Under the pieces are notes generated by a model. That model had not been told where the DNA came from. It was given only the letters and a program-made list of their open reading frames with translations, and made no database searches. From Dorea_A sp016295505 (GTDB lineage: Bacteria; Bacillota; Clostridia; Lachnospirales; Lachnospiraceae): 64,000 bases of DNA. A program made the position numbers and the translations under genes. The stretch lies in assembly GCF_039832105.1 (NCBI RefSeq), contig NZ_JBDOHS010000003.1, positions 216,918-280,917 on the forward strand. Reading direction: 5' to 3'. Of this stretch, positions 50,444-58,309 are shown piece after piece (position 1 is the stretch's first letter; the number at the start of each line of letters is the position of its first letter).

Positions 50444-52978
50444 TTACTTCCACCCCTGCTCAGTACGATTAATAATGTCATCCTGAAGAGATCTGGATAA
50501 TGTTGTAAATAACGCACTATATCCCGCAACACGAACCACCAGGTGCTTATATTGTTCCGGATGCTTTTGTGCATCAAGCAGCGTCTCTCTGCTTACTACG
50601 TTGAACTGCATATGACTTCCTTTCTGGTCAAAATAGGAACGGATCAACGCTGTAAACGTCTCCAGTCCAGTTCGTCCGCTCAAAGCAGATGGGTGGAACT
50701 TCTGATTGAACAATGTTCCATTTGATGCAATAAAATGGTCAAGTTTTGCAACGGAGTTTGCTGCAGCAGTCGGACCAAGTACATCTTTTCCCGCGGATGG
50801 TGACACCCCGTCAGCTACCGGTGTATGCGCAAGCCTTCCATCCGGAGTAGCTCCTGTCTGTGCACCAAGCGGAACATTGGCAGATACCGGATAAAGTCCC
50901 GCCTGATACTGACCGCCTCTTGGGTTCTTGTATTTTTCCAACGGCCTCGTATATGTGTATGCTACATCCCTCGCAAATGCATCAACTTCCGGAATGTCAT
51001 TTCCGAATTTCGGAACCTCATCAATCATATCCAGAACTTCCTGTCCTCTTGCCTTCAGTTCCGGAGCTTCCGAAGCTGTTTTAATCGCTGTCAAAATTGT
51101 CTCAATCTCTTTCGCACCGACATCTTTTCCTGCCGCTTTCAATTCTCTTGCAACATCAGCCGTCATATCCGCAAGGCTTATGTCGTCCAGACCTTTTCCA
51201 TAATTAAATACCAGCAACTGTTTTAACTCAGACAATGTAAACTTCTTTTCTTCAAATACAAGCTTCCTCACCGCGAACAGTGCATCTGCCATGTTGGCAA
51301 CACCAAATCCCTGAGGACCTGTGAAGTTATACACTGCTCCGCCTTCCTGAACCGTCTTGCCACGTTTGATACAATCATCTACCATACATGACAAAAATGG
51401 AAGCGGACATCTTTCTGCATGTGCAACGTCAATCGCATTATCTGCATTTACCAATAATCCTATGTTGTATTCCATCTGTGCTTTATATGCATCATAGAAC
51501 TCATCAAAGCTTGTCATATCTTCGACTCTGCCGGTCTTGATACTGATCTGTTCCCCTTTATCAACGCCGTTAGAGAATACCAGTTCCAGTGGTCTGCACA
51601 TATTGAAAAATGCTGCATCGTGCCACCCTTCTGTCTTACCTGCCTTCTGCGGTTCTACACATCCGATGATATTGTATTCTCTTGCATCTGCAAGTGTTAA
51701 TCCACGATTCACCAGTGCCGGAATGATAACCTCATCATTATAATATGCAGGCTGTCCAAGTCCGGTACGCACCAGTTCCGCTGCCCTGATCAAAAATTCA
51801 TGTGGTGTACCATTCCATACACGCACAGAAAATGACGGCTGCGGGAGCATAACATGCATAGATGCCTGAATCGACATAAAGGACAGGTCATTGGTCACAT
51901 CAACACCGTCTTTATTCTGTCCGCCGGCAATCAGATTCTGGAATAAGCTGTATCCGGCAAATCCTTCTGCAGATGCAGCATCACGGCATTTGTTCAAATC
52001 GTTCAGTTTCACCCAGATACAATCCATCAGTTCCTGAGCAAATTCCCGTTTCAATGTACCGCGATCCAGATCTGCTTTGTAGTACGGATACATGTACTGA
52101 TCAAAACGCCCCGGTGAAATCGAATGGCCACTTGACTCAATCTGCAGCAACTGTTGTACGAACCAGAATGACTGACATGCTTCATAGAAGCTTGTAGCTC
52201 CTTTTGCAGGAACTCTTTCACAGTTTGCCGCAATCTGAAGAAGCTCTGCCTTTCTCTGCGGATTCGTGCAGCCGGCTGCTTCCTGTTTTGCAAGCTCTGC
52301 ATATCTCTTTGCATAGGTAATTGCTGCTCTGCAGCTTATGATGACTGCTTCATAGAAATGCTCACGCCTTGCATAATCCCCATCACCTACGTTGCATTTT
52401 GCACGTTCTTTTTCAACTTCGGCAATAATTCCTTCATATCCGATCGCCAGCACTTTCTCATATTGAACCGTCACATGCCCTACACCATTATAGAAATAGT
52501 TTCCCGGTGTAAAGATATTATGTTCAATCGCTTTGAGTGTTTCCGGTGCCATGTATGCAGTAGCCAGATCGCTTGTGGTCTTGCCTTTCCAGTACTTATG
52601 CACTTCACGAAGTTCCTCTTTGGTCTTATCTGAAATGTAGAATGGATCTGCACTTCTGGTTGCAACCGTTTCGAATTCCGGTTCCAGCCATTCAAAAGAA
52701 AACTCCGGATATGTCTGACATCCACGCGGAGCAATTGTAGTACTGCCGACAATCAACTCTTCGTCACGGATAATGATCGGAAGATTCTCCAAAACATGCT
52801 CGAACGCTTTTGCACGTCTTATAATCATAGGTTCATTTTCTGTGGCTTTGTATGATTCTGTGAGTAATATAGCACGCGCGGATTCAATTTCGGGCATCTT
52901 TGCAAACAGATGATCTTTCAGTCGATCGATTCTGTCCGTCTTTGGAATACTCTCGCTATTGTACTTATACAATCCCAT
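50444..52978 (-). CDS. B12-independent diol dehydratase, glycyl radical enzyme
   Basis: 844 aa. Dehydrates 1,2-propanediol to propanal by radical chemistry. Radical site G819 in VVRVAGYSALF, thiyl Cys440 and base Glu442 in NIIGCVEPQKAGKTEGWHD, and H168 in NGVGHVTVQYEK, all as in the glycerol/propanediol dehydratase branch. The N-terminus (GLYKYNSESIPKTDRIDRLK) begins straight with the PFL domain, with no encapsulation extension. First gene of its transcription unit, driven by a TTGCTA/TATAAT promoter with flanking repeats. Glycerol is an alternative substrate, but the aldolase and fucose genes favour propanediol. Confidence 0.94.
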   Translation of the reverse strand: MGLYKYNSESIPKTDRIDRLKDHLFAKMPEIESARAILLTESYKATENEPMIIRRAKAFEHVLENLPIIIRDEELIVGSTTIAPRGCQTYPEFSFEWLEPEFETVATRSADPFYISDKTKEELREVHKYWKGKTTSDLATAYMAPETLKAIEHNIFTPGNYFYNGVGHVTVQYEKVLAIGYEGIIAEVEKERAKCNVGDGDYARREHFYEAVIISCRAAITYAKRYAELAKQEAAGCTNPQRKAELLQIAANCERVPAKGATSFYEACQSFWFVQQLLQIESSGHSISPGRFDQYMYPYYKADLDRGTLKREFAQELMDCIWVKLNDLNKCRDAASAEGFAGYSLFQNLIAGGQNKDGVDVTNDLSFMSIQASMHVMLPQPSFSVRVWNGTPHEFLIRAAELVRTGLGQPAYYNDEVIIPALVNRGLTLADAREYNIIGCVEPQKAGKTEGWHDAAFFNMCRPLELVFSNGVDKGEQISIKTGRVEDMTSFDEFYDAYKAQMEYNIGLLVNADNAIDVAHAERCPLPFLSCMVDDCIKRGKTVQEGGAVYNFTGPQGFGVANMADALFAVRKLVFEEKKFTLSELKQLLVFNYGKGLDDISLADMTADVARELKAAGKDVGAKEIETILTAIKTASEAPELKARGQEVLDMIDEVPKFGNDIPEVDAFARDVAYTYTRPLEKYKNPRGGQYQAGLYPVSANVPLGAQTGATPDGRLAHTPVADGVSPSAGKDVLGPTAAANSVAKLDHFIASNGTLFNQKFHPSALSGRTGLETFTALIRSYFDQKGSHMQFNVVSRETLLDAQKHPEQYKHLVVRVAGYSALFTTLSRSLQDDIINRTEQGWK

Positions 52979-52997
52979 GTTCTTTCCTTCTCCCTTC

Positions 52998-53151
52998 TGT
53001 TTTTTACATAATTATCCTGTTAAGCCTAATTATGTTATCATTATATAACACAACTACCGGAATAGCAATACATATTTTATTGTTTTTTGTTGTTTTTATG
53101 TTGTTTTTAATTCTATCACAATCTTCAATTTGTTGTTTTTATGTTGTTTTC
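52998..53151. promoter_or_regulatory. Helically phased TGTTTTT repeats around the dehydratase promoter
   Basis: Upstream of the promoter TGTTTTT units start at 53081, 53091 and 53102, then at 53134 and 53145 (steps of 10-11 nt, one helix turn). One more TGTTTTTT starts at 52998, between the -10 box and the gene. Likely binding array for the DeoR regulator. Confidence 0.55.
53040..53068 (-). promoter_or_regulatory. Promoter of the diol dehydratase operon
   Basis: On the minus strand TTGCTA (53068-53063), a 17-nt spacer and TATAAT (53045-53040), about 60 nt upstream of the dehydratase ATG. Confidence 0.78.
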
Positions 53152-53231
53152 AGTAAATTTACCTATTGACATTTCATTCCCTTTTGCTCATAATAATGTT
53201 AGAAAACGAGGAAAGGACCGGAAAAGACTGC

Positions 53232-53942
53232 ATGTATGAATTTGATCCCCATTTGCACTGCATTGCAAGCGGCCATGGCACAACACATACAATTACAGAT
53301 TTAGCTAAGCAAGCCAGAGAACAGCATCTAAGCATGATCGGTCTTACTGACCACGGTCCTGCCACCATGCATTCCGGACGTGTTTCGTATTTCCGTAATC
53401 TGAAATACGCACCAAAGAATCGTTGCGGCGTTGAGATTCTCTACGGAGTGGAACTCAACATCTTAGATTATAAAGGGAACATCGATCTGGATTACGAAAC
53501 CCTGGAATCTCTTGATTACGCGATTATCAGTATGCATCCGCAGAATATCAGGCCCGGTTCCACGGAAGAGAACACTTTTGCTTATGTAAATGCAATGAAG
53601 CATCCAAAGGTGAAGATCGTCGGACACTGCGATGACACCAAATACCCTGTAGACTATCAGGCTTTGGTCCTGGCAGCAAAGCACTATGGCGTAGTTCTGG
53701 AATTAAATAACAGTTCCTTAAGTCCGGAGGGATATCGCGGAGACACACGCTCCAATGCCAGATCCATTTTATATTGGTGCAGGTATTATCGACACCCAAT
53801 CGTTCTTTCCAGCGACAGTCACGGAAAAGAGAATGTGGGTGATTTCAGATATGCAATAGAACTTATAAAAGAAGACGAGTTCCCGGAAGAGCTGATACTC
53901 AACACTTCCACCAAAAGATTTAAAAGTTTTATCGAAGCATAA
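53232..53942 (+). CDS. PHP-domain phosphatase/hydrolase (YcdX-like)
   Basis: 236 aa from the ATG at 53232. PHP-family metal site: FDPHLHCIASGHGTTHTITD (first HxH), GLTDHGPATMHSG, YGVELNILDYKG, VKIVGHCDD and C-terminal IVLSSDSHGKENVGDF. YcdX-type proteins are trinuclear zinc phosphatases or phosphoesterases. The ribosome binding site is weak, and an ATG at 53196 is an alternative, but the family begins close to the HxH motif. Its role beside the compartment locus is unclear and it may be unrelated. Confidence 0.85.
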   Translation: MYEFDPHLHCIASGHGTTHTITDLAKQAREQHLSMIGLTDHGPATMHSGRVSYFRNLKYAPKNRCGVEILYGVELNILDYKGNIDLDYETLESLDYAIISMHPQNIRPGSTEENTFAYVNAMKHPKVKIVGHCDDTKYPVDYQALVLAAKHYGVVLELNNSSLSPEGYRGDTRSNARSILYWCRYYRHPIVLSSDSHGKENVGDFRYAIELIKEDEFPEELILNTSTKRFKSFIEA

Positions 53943-53978
53943 AGGGATTGTTGCAAAATTATAAAAACATTTCAATTA

Positions 53979-54055
53979 GAATAAAAAAGTTTCCACAAGA
54001 AACACTTCGACGCTCACTCGCTTACCTCAGTGTTTCTTGTGGAAACTTTTTATTC
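53979..54055. terminator. Hairpin with conserved loop segment (copy B)
   Basis: Arms 53979-54006 and 54029-54055 pair over about 27 bp (core GTTTCCACAAGAAACACT), with one extra A on the left and T-runs on both strands. The loop includes ACTCGCTTACCTC (54016-54028), identical to that at 14568-14580. Lies between convergent genes. Confidence 0.8.
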
Positions 54056-54118
54056 AAGCTGATGTTTCTTTATTTTGCAGTGATCTCCTTTTACATCTTA
54101 TCAGGAAAGCACAGTTTT

Positions 54119-54904
54119 TTAAACGTAACAGTTCACAATCTCCTCTGTGAGGGCCATATACTCCTGTGCACTTCTCGATCCCTTACGGTACGCCATGATC
54201 GGCATGTTATTATCCTGTGACCATTCCACACTGCTGTCCACACGGATAAATGTATCAAACACATGCACATCTTCCAGATCATGCAGTGTTTCAAATGTCT
54301 GTTTAAAGTAATTCTTCCTTGTATCTACTTTAGTTACCAGAATACCCATCACGTCAAGCGCAGGCTCCATCTGCTGCACCTGTTCCAGAAATTCAAACAT
54401 GTTACCAAGACCAAACATTCCCCACGGAGTCGCTTCAACCGGAATAATCACCCTGTCGGAAGCACACAAAATATTCATTACCCATCCGCCAAGCGTTGGT
54501 GGCGCATCAATCAGAATATAATCATATTCTTCCGACTCCCGGATGCTCTGTAATCCTTTTTTCAAAATAAACTCTCTTTGCCATTTTGTGAACAGTTCAT
54601 ATTCAACCGAACTCATTAATGTCGACGATGGGATGATGTCTATATTTTCATATGGAGTATGTATGATATAACTCTTCAAATCTCTCTGATTCTTAATTGC
54701 ATAATAAAGATTTTTGTCTCCTTGTGCAAAAGCAAGGACTTCATCTTCCGAAAAATAGGATAAAGATAAGTTCAATTGCATATCCCCATCAATTAGCAGT
54801 ACCTTTTTCCCGAGCTGTGTTAGACCGTACCCTACGTTTGCACAAGTAGTTGACTTTCCACTTCCACCTTTGTTGTTTGCAAAACAAATCACCTGCGTCT
54901 TCAT
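54119..54904 (-). CDS. ParA-family ATPase, orphan
   Basis: 261 aa. Deviant Walker A NNKGGSGKSTTCANVGYG (residues 10-27), switch motif VLLIDGDMQLNLSLS, Walker B DYILIDAPPTLGG. These ATPases position plasmids, chromosomes or large protein complexes. No ParB gene or parS-like repeat is near, which is unusual for a true segregation pair. ParA relatives such as McdA position carboxysomes, so its place about 1.1 kb from the compartment locus is noteworthy, but the PHP gene lies between and no McdB partner is seen. GGAGGAAGCATAG precedes the ATG. Confidence 0.85.
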   Translation of the reverse strand: MKTQVICFANNKGGSGKSTTCANVGYGLTQLGKKVLLIDGDMQLNLSLSYFSEDEVLAFAQGDKNLYYAIKNQRDLKSYIIHTPYENIDIIPSSTLMSSVEYELFTKWQREFILKKGLQSIRESEEYDYILIDAPPTLGGWVMNILCASDRVIIPVEATPWGMFGLGNMFEFLEQVQQMEPALDVMGILVTKVDTRKNYFKQTFETLHDLEDVHVFDTFIRVDSSVEWSQDNNMPIMAYRKGSRSAQEYMALTEEIVNCYV

Positions 54905-55037
54905 CTATGCTTCCTCCTCTTCCGATCCTGCTTCCATCAATTCTGTATACTTTTATTATGTCACGATAACAATCGGATATCCAGTCCTTTTTACTCTTTG
55001 TTCGATCTCTGTTTCCTTACCCGGATATGAAGGCACA

Positions 55038-56580
55038 TTAAAAATAACTTTTCTTATCTAACTTAAACACAATTGAGAACAACAATGAGCAGAGTAAAAT
55101 AACAACCTCTGCATATGCCATTGTCTCGCCGAAATAATAATTCGTAAATCGTTTTAACATCGCAACAGATATCGGAAGATTGTGAATACCATATAACAGA
55201 TTAGAAATTGTATATTCACCTAATGTATTGATAATTGCCAGCATACTTCCTGATATGATTCCCGGCAGCACATTAGGAAGAACAACCCTTGCAAACGTCT
55301 GTACTGCGCCTGCTCCCAAGCCTCTTGATGCATCTTCCAAAGCCGGATTAAAACTATCCATTGCAATCATATTGTTATTCATCATCACCGGAAGTGCATG
55401 GATTGTATATGCGATCGGCAAAATATAATATCCTCCGATCAGCACTTGCCCGAAAGCAAATATATTTTTCTCATTAAATGCTGTGATCAAATTTACCGCC
55501 AAAACACTGGCCGGAATACTCCATGATAAAGTAACCAAAAACCATGCCAGGTTATTCGTAAATGTCTTTTTCTTTGACACCATATAAGATAATGGCACTG
55601 TAAATATAAATCCCACGGCTACTACAAAAATCGACATTTGTACACTATGGAAAAATGGGTCAATCGTACGCTTTGATTGGAAAATCGCAATATAATTTGA
55701 AACCGTATAATCATGCGGAAGCAACTCTGTTAAGATTGCCTAATTATCTATAAATGACAAATAAATAATTGCTATAACCGGCAGCATAATCAGCAATACT
55801 ACAACAAACACCAGCACATTCTCTATCACGTTACCTGCTGTGAGTTTTCTTCTGTTTTTTCGTACGAACTGCGTTGCCCGCAGATTCCGCTTCGTTCTGT
55901 TTTTCCTGTTGTTATATTGCGAAAAGACCAGAACACAAAATCCAATTGCAAACAATACAATCGCTGCCAACGCTGCCCTTTGAAAATCAAAATTTGCTTT
56001 CGATATCGCAATCTGAGTACTTAAAACCTTATATCCATGTCCCAAAATGCTTGGAGCTGCATAAGAACTAATACCAGATATAAAGGTCATCATTGTTGAC
56101 AGCAGAACAGCCGGTTTGATTGCTGGGAAAATGATATCTACAAAGATCCGCACTCTTGATGCCCCAATCCCTCTCGCAACTTCTATTTCCGAATAATCTA
56201 TATATTTTAAAGCAATATATGTCTACAGATAAAAATGAATATATTGCGTAAATGCATGAACAAATACAATTCCCCCTAATCCCCTAAAAGTGTAAGGAGC
56301 ACCTTCAAGCTTAAACAGATAACAAATAATCGACGTAATAATTCCCGTTTCACCATACAACTGCACAAACGCAATCACAATGATAATCCCCGGAACCATC
56401 ATTGGCGTCAATAAAATCAGGTGAATTAATTTTTTTAATCTAACACAATGAAATGTCATATAAAACGCAAGAGAAATTTCTATTATACCACAAATACAAA
56501 CTGTAATCACACCCAGTTTTAATGTATTGAAAATAATTTCTGTATAGGTGTCAATGATTGGTAACACTTCACCCCCAAGA
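55038..56580 (-). pseudogene. Broken iron/phosphonate-type ABC permease gene (two in-frame TAGs, 5' end missing)
   Basis: One reading frame holds three pieces of a two-domain FbpB/ThiP-like permease. Piece 1 (56567-56226): LTPMMVPGIIIVIAFVQLYG; TAG at 56225-56223. Piece 2 (from 56222): TYIALKYIDYSEIEVARGIG with the EAA-type loop, to IYLSFIDN; TAG at 55742-55740. Piece 3: PHDYTVSNYIAIFQSK to FKLDKKSYF, with a second loop EDASRGLGAGAVQTFARVVL. All remain in phase, so only two codons are changed. The 5' end is missing: the frame runs without a start codon into a palindromic element beside an IS481-type transposase. No binding-protein or ATPase gene remains nearby. Not functional as it stands. 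Confidence 0.82.
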
Positions 56581-56640
56581 TAATGTCAAGGGAAAGGTGG
56601 AGATTCTCGAAGAGAATACTACCTGACCTTGACATTATCC
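56579..56640. repeat. Nested palindromic element at the permease/IS junction
   Basis: GATAATGTCAAGG (56579-56591) pairs perfectly with CCTTGACATTATC (56627-56639); inside, AGGTGG pairs with CTACCT and ATTCTC with GAGAAT around a GAA centre. The whole 61 bp is one long imperfect palindrome. It marks the truncated end of the permease gene and may be a transposon end, a small palindromic insertion or a terminator. Confidence 0.65.
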
Positions 56641-56695
56641 TTCATGATATACTGGTTCACGGCGGCAGCACTCTATGCTGTCGCCCTTGTCTATT

Positions 56696-57625
56696 CTAAA
56701 ACATAACATTTTGATACATTCTTACAACGGTATTCGGACTTCTCATTCCTAAACACGTTTTTATATAGTTGTTTGATTTCTTCTGATATACTGCAAGCTG
56801 TTTTCGTCCATCTTCTAGATTATACATCCGCATTTGCTTATAAAACCGTGCTTCATCCTGACGATGCTGCCTCTCCACTTTCCCATTATGTCTTGGAGTT
56901 GCTATCTGGATCCGATGATATAAGATTCCCAGTTCCTCCAACGCTTTCTCAAACATGGTGAGATGTTTGCTCTTAATCACCAACAGCCGATTTGTGAATT
57001 CACATCCATTATCCGTCTGAACTTCTCGAATCGGAAACGGTGCGTGCTGTATTAGTTTGATCAAAAAATCTTTGGAACTATAGGTACTATGCTCGTCGTA
57101 CATCTCTCGGTATGTCCATCTGCTACACTCATCTACTGCCGTATACTGGTAATACTTTCTTCCATCTGTCACACAGTAAGATGGCACATATTTTACATCT
57201 ATCTGTATTTTCTGCCCTGGATAATCGGCTCGTTGATACGGTTTCAGTTTGCGTTTCTTTTTCTTCCTTTTGTCTGGTTTTAAAGCCTTTAAGCTCCTTA
57301 CAACTCGTTTGAAACCTCCATAGCTTCTGGTATATCCATCTTTCTCTATTAAATCCTGATATGCCAGAAGCAGATCTGTCCATTTGTGTTTTTTCAGTCG
57401 GCGCCGAATTTGGCGAAGCTCCTGTTCCGTATGACTTCTTGGAGAAGTCTTGGGTCTGTGACTTCGATCCTCCAGACTTTCTATGGTTCCGTCGTACCGT
57501 GAAATCCATTTATAAACCGTTTTACGGCTCACACGGTAACGGATTGCCGTTTCTGTTACAGAATGTTTCTGCGCATATTTAACAATACGTTGACGATGAT
57601 ATTTTGGGTGTGATAAACTTGGCAT
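56696..57625 (-). CDS. IS481-family transposase
   Basis: 309 aa, apparently intact. N-terminal HTH (SVTETAIRYRVSRKTVYKWI, residues ~18-37), basic linker (KPDKRKKKKRKLKPYQRADY), then the DDE/rve core: QIDVKYVPSYC with the first aspartate, VQTDNGCEF with the second, and PRHNGKVERQHRQDEARFYK with the glutamate. The ATG follows GGAG. The closest family by layout is IS481. It is inserted next to the truncated permease gene. Confidence 0.9.
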   Translation of the reverse strand: MPSLSHPKYHRQRIVKYAQKHSVTETAIRYRVSRKTVYKWISRYDGTIESLEDRSHRPKTSPRSHTEQELRQIRRRLKKHKWTDLLLAYQDLIEKDGYTRSYGGFKRVVRSLKALKPDKRKKKKRKLKPYQRADYPGQKIQIDVKYVPSYCVTDGRKYYQYTAVDECSRWTYREMYDEHSTYSSKDFLIKLIQHAPFPIREVQTDNGCEFTNRLLVIKSKHLTMFEKALEELGILYHRIQIATPRHNGKVERQHRQDEARFYKQMRMYNLEDGRKQLAVYQKKSNNYIKTCLGMRSPNTVVRMYQNVMF

Positions 57626-57882
57626 ACAAGGATTCTCCTTTCGTTAAGATCATTGGTTTTTCGTCAACTCCAATATATCATATCGAAGTGAATCCTTGTA
57701 TTTTATTTGTTACCTATCTATTGTATCCCAACATGCCTGTGCGGTAAAATGGTACGGTGTCAATGGATGTAGTAAAATGGAAACATTATTATTAATTTTA
57801 TATTTTTAAACTTTTTTTCAAATTTTTCAAATTCGGATTCAGGTGTCAAATCCGGGAAAAATTTCTTTGCAAAGAAAAGAAA

Positions 57883-57917
57883 ATAGAACGTTAAGATGGA
57901 AAATCCCAACGTTCTAT
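57883..57917 (-). terminator. Terminator-like hairpin after the DUF134 remnant
   Basis: ATAGAACGTT (57883-57892) pairs with AACGTTCTAT (57908-57917); on the minus strand TTTCTTTTC follows. The rest of the 300-nt gap 57626-57927 is AT-rich and holds only the transposase leader and the IS right flank. Confidence 0.6.
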
Positions 57918-57927
57918 CTGATTTTCA

Positions 57928-58195
57928 TTAATGGCAGCTATGGTTTCCGCAACCGTGATCACCACAGGTATGTTCCTCTCCATGATTATGGTCATGATGA
58001 TTACATTTCACATCCTGATTATAATCTAATGTTCCGTTCCCAAAAGCTTCCACTGCTGCATATTTTTGATAAAAACCCTGCACACTGCTCCTGACTATAT
58101 CCTTCTTTATCCAGAAGACGGATTGTCTCGTATTCATCTACTGTCAGAAATTCCGGTGTCTTTTTGCTTTTCTTTATTTTATAATTTATGGGCAT
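57928..58195 (-). pseudogene. Decayed DUF134-family gene with His/Cys-rich tail
   Basis: On the minus strand a frame starting near 58195 reads LTVDEYETIRLLDKEGYSQE, the signature of DUF134 (small HTH proteins with metal-binding ends), but breaks off after QCAGFLSK and meets a stop. Another frame continues to 57928 and ends in NHHDHNHGEEHTCGDHGCG, a typical His/Cys-rich C-terminus of this family. The N-terminal cysteine block and the rest of the HTH are missing. A normal protein is about 100-130 aa, so this is a gene with internal deletion and frameshift. The 69-aa second frame is not an independent protein. Confidence 0.72.
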
Positions 58196-58309
58196 ATGTC
58201 AATAACCGGTTTTTTTATAATATGCACATACACGAATTTAATATTTTTAACATCAGTCCCATATTATCATTATCATATTTACTACATATTTTCATTTGTC
58301 ACATCTTAT

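Larger units (their letters stand above)
56579..57770 (-). mobile_element. IS481-type insertion sequence, ends uncertain
   Basis: One intact DDE transposase gene of about 0.93 kb with non-coding flanks. The left boundary is probably in or next to the palindrome at 56579-56640. Reading inward, the left side shows CCTTGACATTATCC and the right side near 57765 shows CCATTGACACCGTACC, sharing only the TTGACA core, so the terminal repeats are not proven. Confidence 0.45.

Noticed and set aside
53081..53151. T-rich repeats as a CRISPR array
   Set aside because: Units are only 7-9 nt with 10-11-nt spacing, no spacers of 26-40 nt and no cas genes. No CRISPR array was seen anywhere in the window.
54957..55050. 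Short minus-strand frame ending in YPIVIVT after the permease remnant
   Set aside because: About 27 codons, no start with a ribosome binding site and no recognisable family. Possibly the tail of a lost gene but not supportable.
57928..58137. 69-aa open frame with a His/Cys-rich end, looking like a small metal-binding protein
   Set aside because: The adjacent frame upstream carries the DUF134 signature, so this is the shifted 3' part of a broken gene rather than a separate protein.
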